This document shows positions 16,108 through 18,455 of a DNA stretch of 18,455 nt, one piece after another. Numbering within the stretch: position 1 is the stretch's first letter; every line of letters begins with the position of its first letter. Below the pieces are notes generated by a model. It worked only from the letters and a program-made list of their open reading frames with translations, did no database searches and was not told where the DNA came from. The stretch is from contig JABUUA010000013.1 of assembly GCA_021443405.1 (NCBI GenBank), positions 1 through 18,455 of the forward strand, read 5' to 3'. The translations under genes were made by a program, and so were the position numbers. The DNA comes from Bacteroidaceae bacterium. GTDB taxonomy: Bacteria > Bacteroidota > Bacteroidia > Bacteroidales > Bacteroidaceae.

Positions 16108-16138
16108 CAAAGTTAGTACAAAAATGCGTTAAAAGCAA
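16108..16138 (-). promoter_or_regulatory. Promoter of the HTH gene, giving a very short leader
   Basis: On the minus strand TAACTTTG (16108-16115) fits the -7 consensus, with a -33-like TTGC (16135-16138) 19 nt away. The box ends 9 nt before the ATG at 16098, so the transcript would have few or no leader bases. Confidence 0.45.
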
Positions 16139-16160
16139 GCGTTATATAAGATATTTTCGT

Positions 16161-16168
16161 TATCTTTG
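16161..16168 (+). promoter_or_regulatory. -7 box for the lipoprotein/GH51 pair
   Basis: TATCTTTG fits TAnnTTTG and lies 28 nt upstream of the lipoprotein ATG. No convincing -33 TTTG is seen at the expected distance, which could mean an activator is needed. Confidence 0.45.
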
Positions 16169-16196
16169 TGTCATAATATATAAAAACAAAGAAACG

Positions 16197-16880
16197 ATGA
16201 AAAAACTGATTTTGTCCGCAGTGGCCGTGCTGGCCCTCGCCTCGTGTACCAAGGAAAGTTATAACCATGCCTTCTCGTTCGTTCGACCTAACGGCACATC
16301 CGCCCTGCCGGTGTATGCCGACCAAACGCTCGACAGCGTCGCTTTCTGGACGACCGACAGCTATTCTCTCGAGTCGAACACCGCGTGGTTGAAGTTAGAC
16401 GACAAGATGAGCAGCGGCAAGATTGACAACGTTTATGGTTACATCTGGGGAGTGGTGGTCCCATTCACTTGCGAGCCCAACACTACGGGTGAGACGCGAA
16501 CTACGAAGCTGACCCTCAGCGTGTATGGAGCCGACGAATGGCAGCAGCAAGGAACCGTGATGATAGGTCAGTTCGGCTGGCACAATGTCGAGCGGCCGCG
16601 TCCCGTCTATGATAAGGAATACACCGTGGCCACGTTCACGGCTCAGGACAGTGCCAAGCAGGAGACCGACACGTTGGAATTCAAGGTCAACGACTATTGG
16701 GAACTGAGCGACGGCGCCTTCGTCCATCCCGTTGAACGCCAAGGTACGAAGGACATGCACAAAGTGGTGCTGAACATCGACCCCAACGATACGGGAGCCG
16801 AGCGTAAAGACGCTATCGTACTGTCCACCAACCAAGGTAAGGTGAAGACCACCATCCAGTTCGTCCAGTCGGCAAAGTAA
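16197..16880 (+). CDS. Lipoprotein with two BACON-like beta-sandwich segments
   Basis: The 227-aa product has a lipoprotein signal: MKKLILSAVAVLALASC, with LASC as lipobox and C17 as the lipidated cysteine. The residues after C17 (TKESYN) include no strong inner-membrane retention signal. Two similar beta-rich segments follow, one with DSVAFWTTDSYSLESNTAWLKL and the second with DTLEFKVNDYWELSDGAFVH. Each ends in a strand pattern (TRTTKLTLSVYG and ERKDAIVLSTNQGKVKTTIQF) like the BACON (Bacteroidetes-associated carbohydrate-binding often N-terminal) fold. It lies 24 nt before a GH51 gene, so a role in glycan binding or as accessory surface lipoprotein is likely but not proven. Domain assignment is by pattern and is moderate. 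Confidence 0.78.
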   Translation: MKKLILSAVAVLALASCTKESYNHAFSFVRPNGTSALPVYADQTLDSVAFWTTDSYSLESNTAWLKLDDKMSSGKIDNVYGYIWGVVVPFTCEPNTTGETRTTKLTLSVYGADEWQQQGTVMIGQFGWHNVERPRPVYDKEYTVATFTAQDSAKQETDTLEFKVNDYWELSDGAFVHPVERQGTKDMHKVVLNIDPNDTGAERKDAIVLSTNQGKVKTTIQFVQSAK

Positions 16881-16904
16881 GCACGCATAAACCCAACTAT
16901 AACC

Positions 16905-18455
16905 ATGAAAAAGACATTGTTAGCAGGGCTGTGGATGGTCGCGTCGGCAGCCATGGCGGGTGTTCCCGATAGTGTGTATGTGCGGCCGACGGCACTTCCG
17001 CGCGGCGGCGGCCTTAGGATTGAATGGAGCGCCGACGGCTATCGGTGGACCTCGGCCACAGAAGGCCGCGTGCTCGGTAGCGACTTTGGCGCTTGGGGAG
17101 CAGAGAAAAAGCTCTTGGCGCCCTCTATCGTCAAGGGCGACGACGGGCAGATGGTGTGTGTGTTCCAAGTAAACGACCGCACCAACCAGTTCGGCGTCAC
17201 CACCACACGTGACTTTGTCCGCTGGCGACCGCAAGATTATCCCTACATGAACGGGGTGGGAGAGTGTCTCGAACCCATAGTCTCTTATGTTCAAGGCATC
17301 TATACCGTTACGTTCCACAATAAGTCGAACCAGTGTTTCCGTACCACCAGTCGTGACCTGACGCACTTTTCCGACCCCGTGGCTACGGAGACGCCCAACG
17401 CCCCGAAAACGCTCCGCGTGCCTTACTCCGCTATAGAAAATCTGCGCAACAAGCAGTTGGCTTCGCAGAAGAAAGGCGAGTTAGAGGGCGAGTTGGCCCG
17501 GGACAACGCCACCCGCTTCGCCGGACTCAAGGAAGTTCAAGCAGAGGTGCGCGTGTCGGCCCGCAATCCCAAGGCCATCAGCGACAAATTGATGGGCATC
17601 TTTTTCGAGGACATCAACTATGCGGCCGACGGCGGACTGAACGCCCAACTTGTGCAGAACGGCGACTTCGAATACGATACGCACGACCGCAAAGGTGACG
17701 TCAACTGGAATAGCCTGACCGCATGGGAGAAGAGCAACGGCCTGATAGTCACGGCGACGGACGGCGTCAGCCCGAACAACTCGCACGCATTTGCCATCTC
17801 GGGAAAGGGCGAATATCTGGCCAACAAAGGTTGGGACGGCATCGCGCTGAAAGCAGGCGAGCGGTACAACCTCTCGATGTATGTCAAGGACGGCGCCGTC
17901 AAGGCCACCCTGGTCGAGGGCGGAAAAGTGGTGGGAGAAACCACCATCTCGGGCGGAAAGCAGTGGAAACTGGCCAAGGCCGTTATACGGGCCAATGCCA
18001 ACACGAAACGAGCAGAACTGCGCCTTCAACCCGTCGGCTTGGACTGCGTGAGCATAGATATGGTGTCGCTTCTTCCGCAGGACACCTACAAAGGACACGG
18101 TCTTCGCAAGGACCTCGCCCAAGCGTTGGCCGACCTGAAACCCGCCTTCATGCGCTTCCCCGGCGGTTGTGTGGCCCACGGCGACGGCATAGGCAACATC
18201 TATAACTGGAAGGAAACCATCGGAGACCTCAAGGACCGTAAGCCCGCACGTAACTTGTGGGGCTACCATCAGAGCCGACAAATCGGCTACTACGAGTTTT
18301 TCCAACTATGCGAAGATATGGGCATGGAGCCCCTGCCCGTGCTGGCGGCCGGCGTGCCGTGTCAGAACTCCAGCGACGGAGCGCATGGTCAGCAGGGCGG
18401 CATCCCCATGGAGGATATGCCCGATTATATCCAGGACAGCCTCGACCTGATAGAA
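16905..18455 (+). CDS. Alpha-L-arabinofuranosidase-like GH51 protein, 3' end cut off by window
   Basis: The frame runs open from the ATG at 16905 to the window edge (517 codons, no stop). A signal peptide (MKKTLLAGLWMVASAAMA) targets it for export. Residues about 25-160 hold two similar segments, LLAPSIVKGDDGQMVCVFQ (70-88) and CLEPIVSYVQGIYTVTFHN (121-139), each followed by TTxRDF/TTSRDL, resembling blades of a GH43-type propeller. A linker (about 165-212) leads into the GH51 part: SDKLMGIFFEDINYAADGGLNAQLVQNGDFE (from 226), a carbohydrate-binding-like insert (about 270-390) and FMRFPGGCVAHGDGIGNIYNW (415-435). NLWGYHQSRQIGYYEFFQLCEDMG follows at 450-473. The catalytic acid/base and nucleophile lie beyond the window. 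The expected role is releasing arabinose from arabinan or arabinoxylan side chains. Confidence 0.9.
   Translation, partial: MKKTLLAGLWMVASAAMAGVPDSVYVRPTALPRGGGLRIEWSADGYRWTSATEGRVLGSDFGAWGAEKKLLAPSIVKGDDGQMVCVFQVNDRTNQFGVTTTRDFVRWRPQDYPYMNGVGECLEPIVSYVQGIYTVTFHNKSNQCFRTTSRDLTHFSDPVATETPNAPKTLRVPYSAIENLRNKQLASQKKGELEGELARDNATRFAGLKEVQAEVRVSARNPKAISDKLMGIFFEDINYAADGGLNAQLVQNGDFEYDTHDRKGDVNWNSLTAWEKSNGLIVTATDGVSPNNSHAFAISGKGEYLANKGWDGIALKAGERYNLSMYVKDGAVKATLVEGGKVVGETTISGGKQWKLAKAVIRANANTKRAELRLQPVGLDCVSIDMVSLLPQDTYKGHGLRKDLAQALADLKPAFMRFPGGCVAHGDGIGNIYNWKETIGDLKDRKPARNLWGYHQSRQIGYYEFFQLCEDMGMEPLPVLAAGVPCQNSSDGAHGQQGGIPMEDMPDYIQDSLDLIE

Noticed and set aside
17481..18305. 274-codon minus-strand frame
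   Set aside because: It is antisense to the GH51 frame, which has clear family motifs through this interval.

Overview
The window looks like chromosomal DNA from a member of the Bacteroidales, most likely Prevotella or a close relative. The evidence is a set of family-level protein hallmarks: a long PPi-dependent phosphofructokinase, DUF4494, a golvesin-type amidase, a FadL/OmpP1-like barrel and a BACON-like lipoprotein next to GH51. Several starts are also preceded by the Bacteroidetes -7 box (TAnnTTTG), in two or three cases with a TTTG -33 element about 19 nt upstream, and Shine-Dalgarno sequences are mostly absent. No tRNA, rRNA, CRISPR array, integrase or transposase was seen, and no gene-free stretch exceeds 300 bases.

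Left part (111-9086, all minus strand). A promoter at 9122-9152 faces a tightly packed run of seven genes: a 90-aa unknown, a PlsC-like acyltransferase, a 982-aa secreted amidase with an inserted golvesin-type domain, a 106-aa unknown, the YgiQ radical SAM protein, a DUF4494 protein and the YggS PLP-binding protein. Gaps are 8-39 nt, with two ATGA stop/start overlaps. An acyl-CoA/acyl-ACP synthetase-like adenylating enzyme follows behind its own promoter (1799-1829). Lipid and envelope functions (adenylating enzyme, PlsC, amidase) are thus mixed with housekeeping genes.

Middle (9275-12688). The PPi-phosphofructokinase (plus strand) ends at a strong hairpin and is followed by a membrane-anchored GH25 lysozyme. 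That gene converges, with 5 nt between stops, on prmA (minus strand), the ribosomal protein L11 methyltransferase.

Right part (12689-18455). A divergent promoter region with a nested inverted repeat separates prmA from a plus-strand pair: a secreted Tyr/Trp-rich then Ser/Gly-rich protein and a FadL/OmpP1-like outer-membrane barrel that ends at a clear terminator. A 188-nt convergent spacer carries short direct and inverted repeats. A small HTH protein (minus) then diverges from a lipoprotein/GH51 pair (plus), which looks like the start of an arabinose-containing glycan utilisation locus. The GH51 gene runs off the right edge before its catalytic glutamates.

No previously undescribed multi-gene system is convincingly present. 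The most distinctive items are the amidase split by a golvesin-type domain, the propeller-like extension on GH51, the low-complexity secreted protein, the repeat cluster at 15659-15737 and the two unknown small proteins of the seven-gene run.
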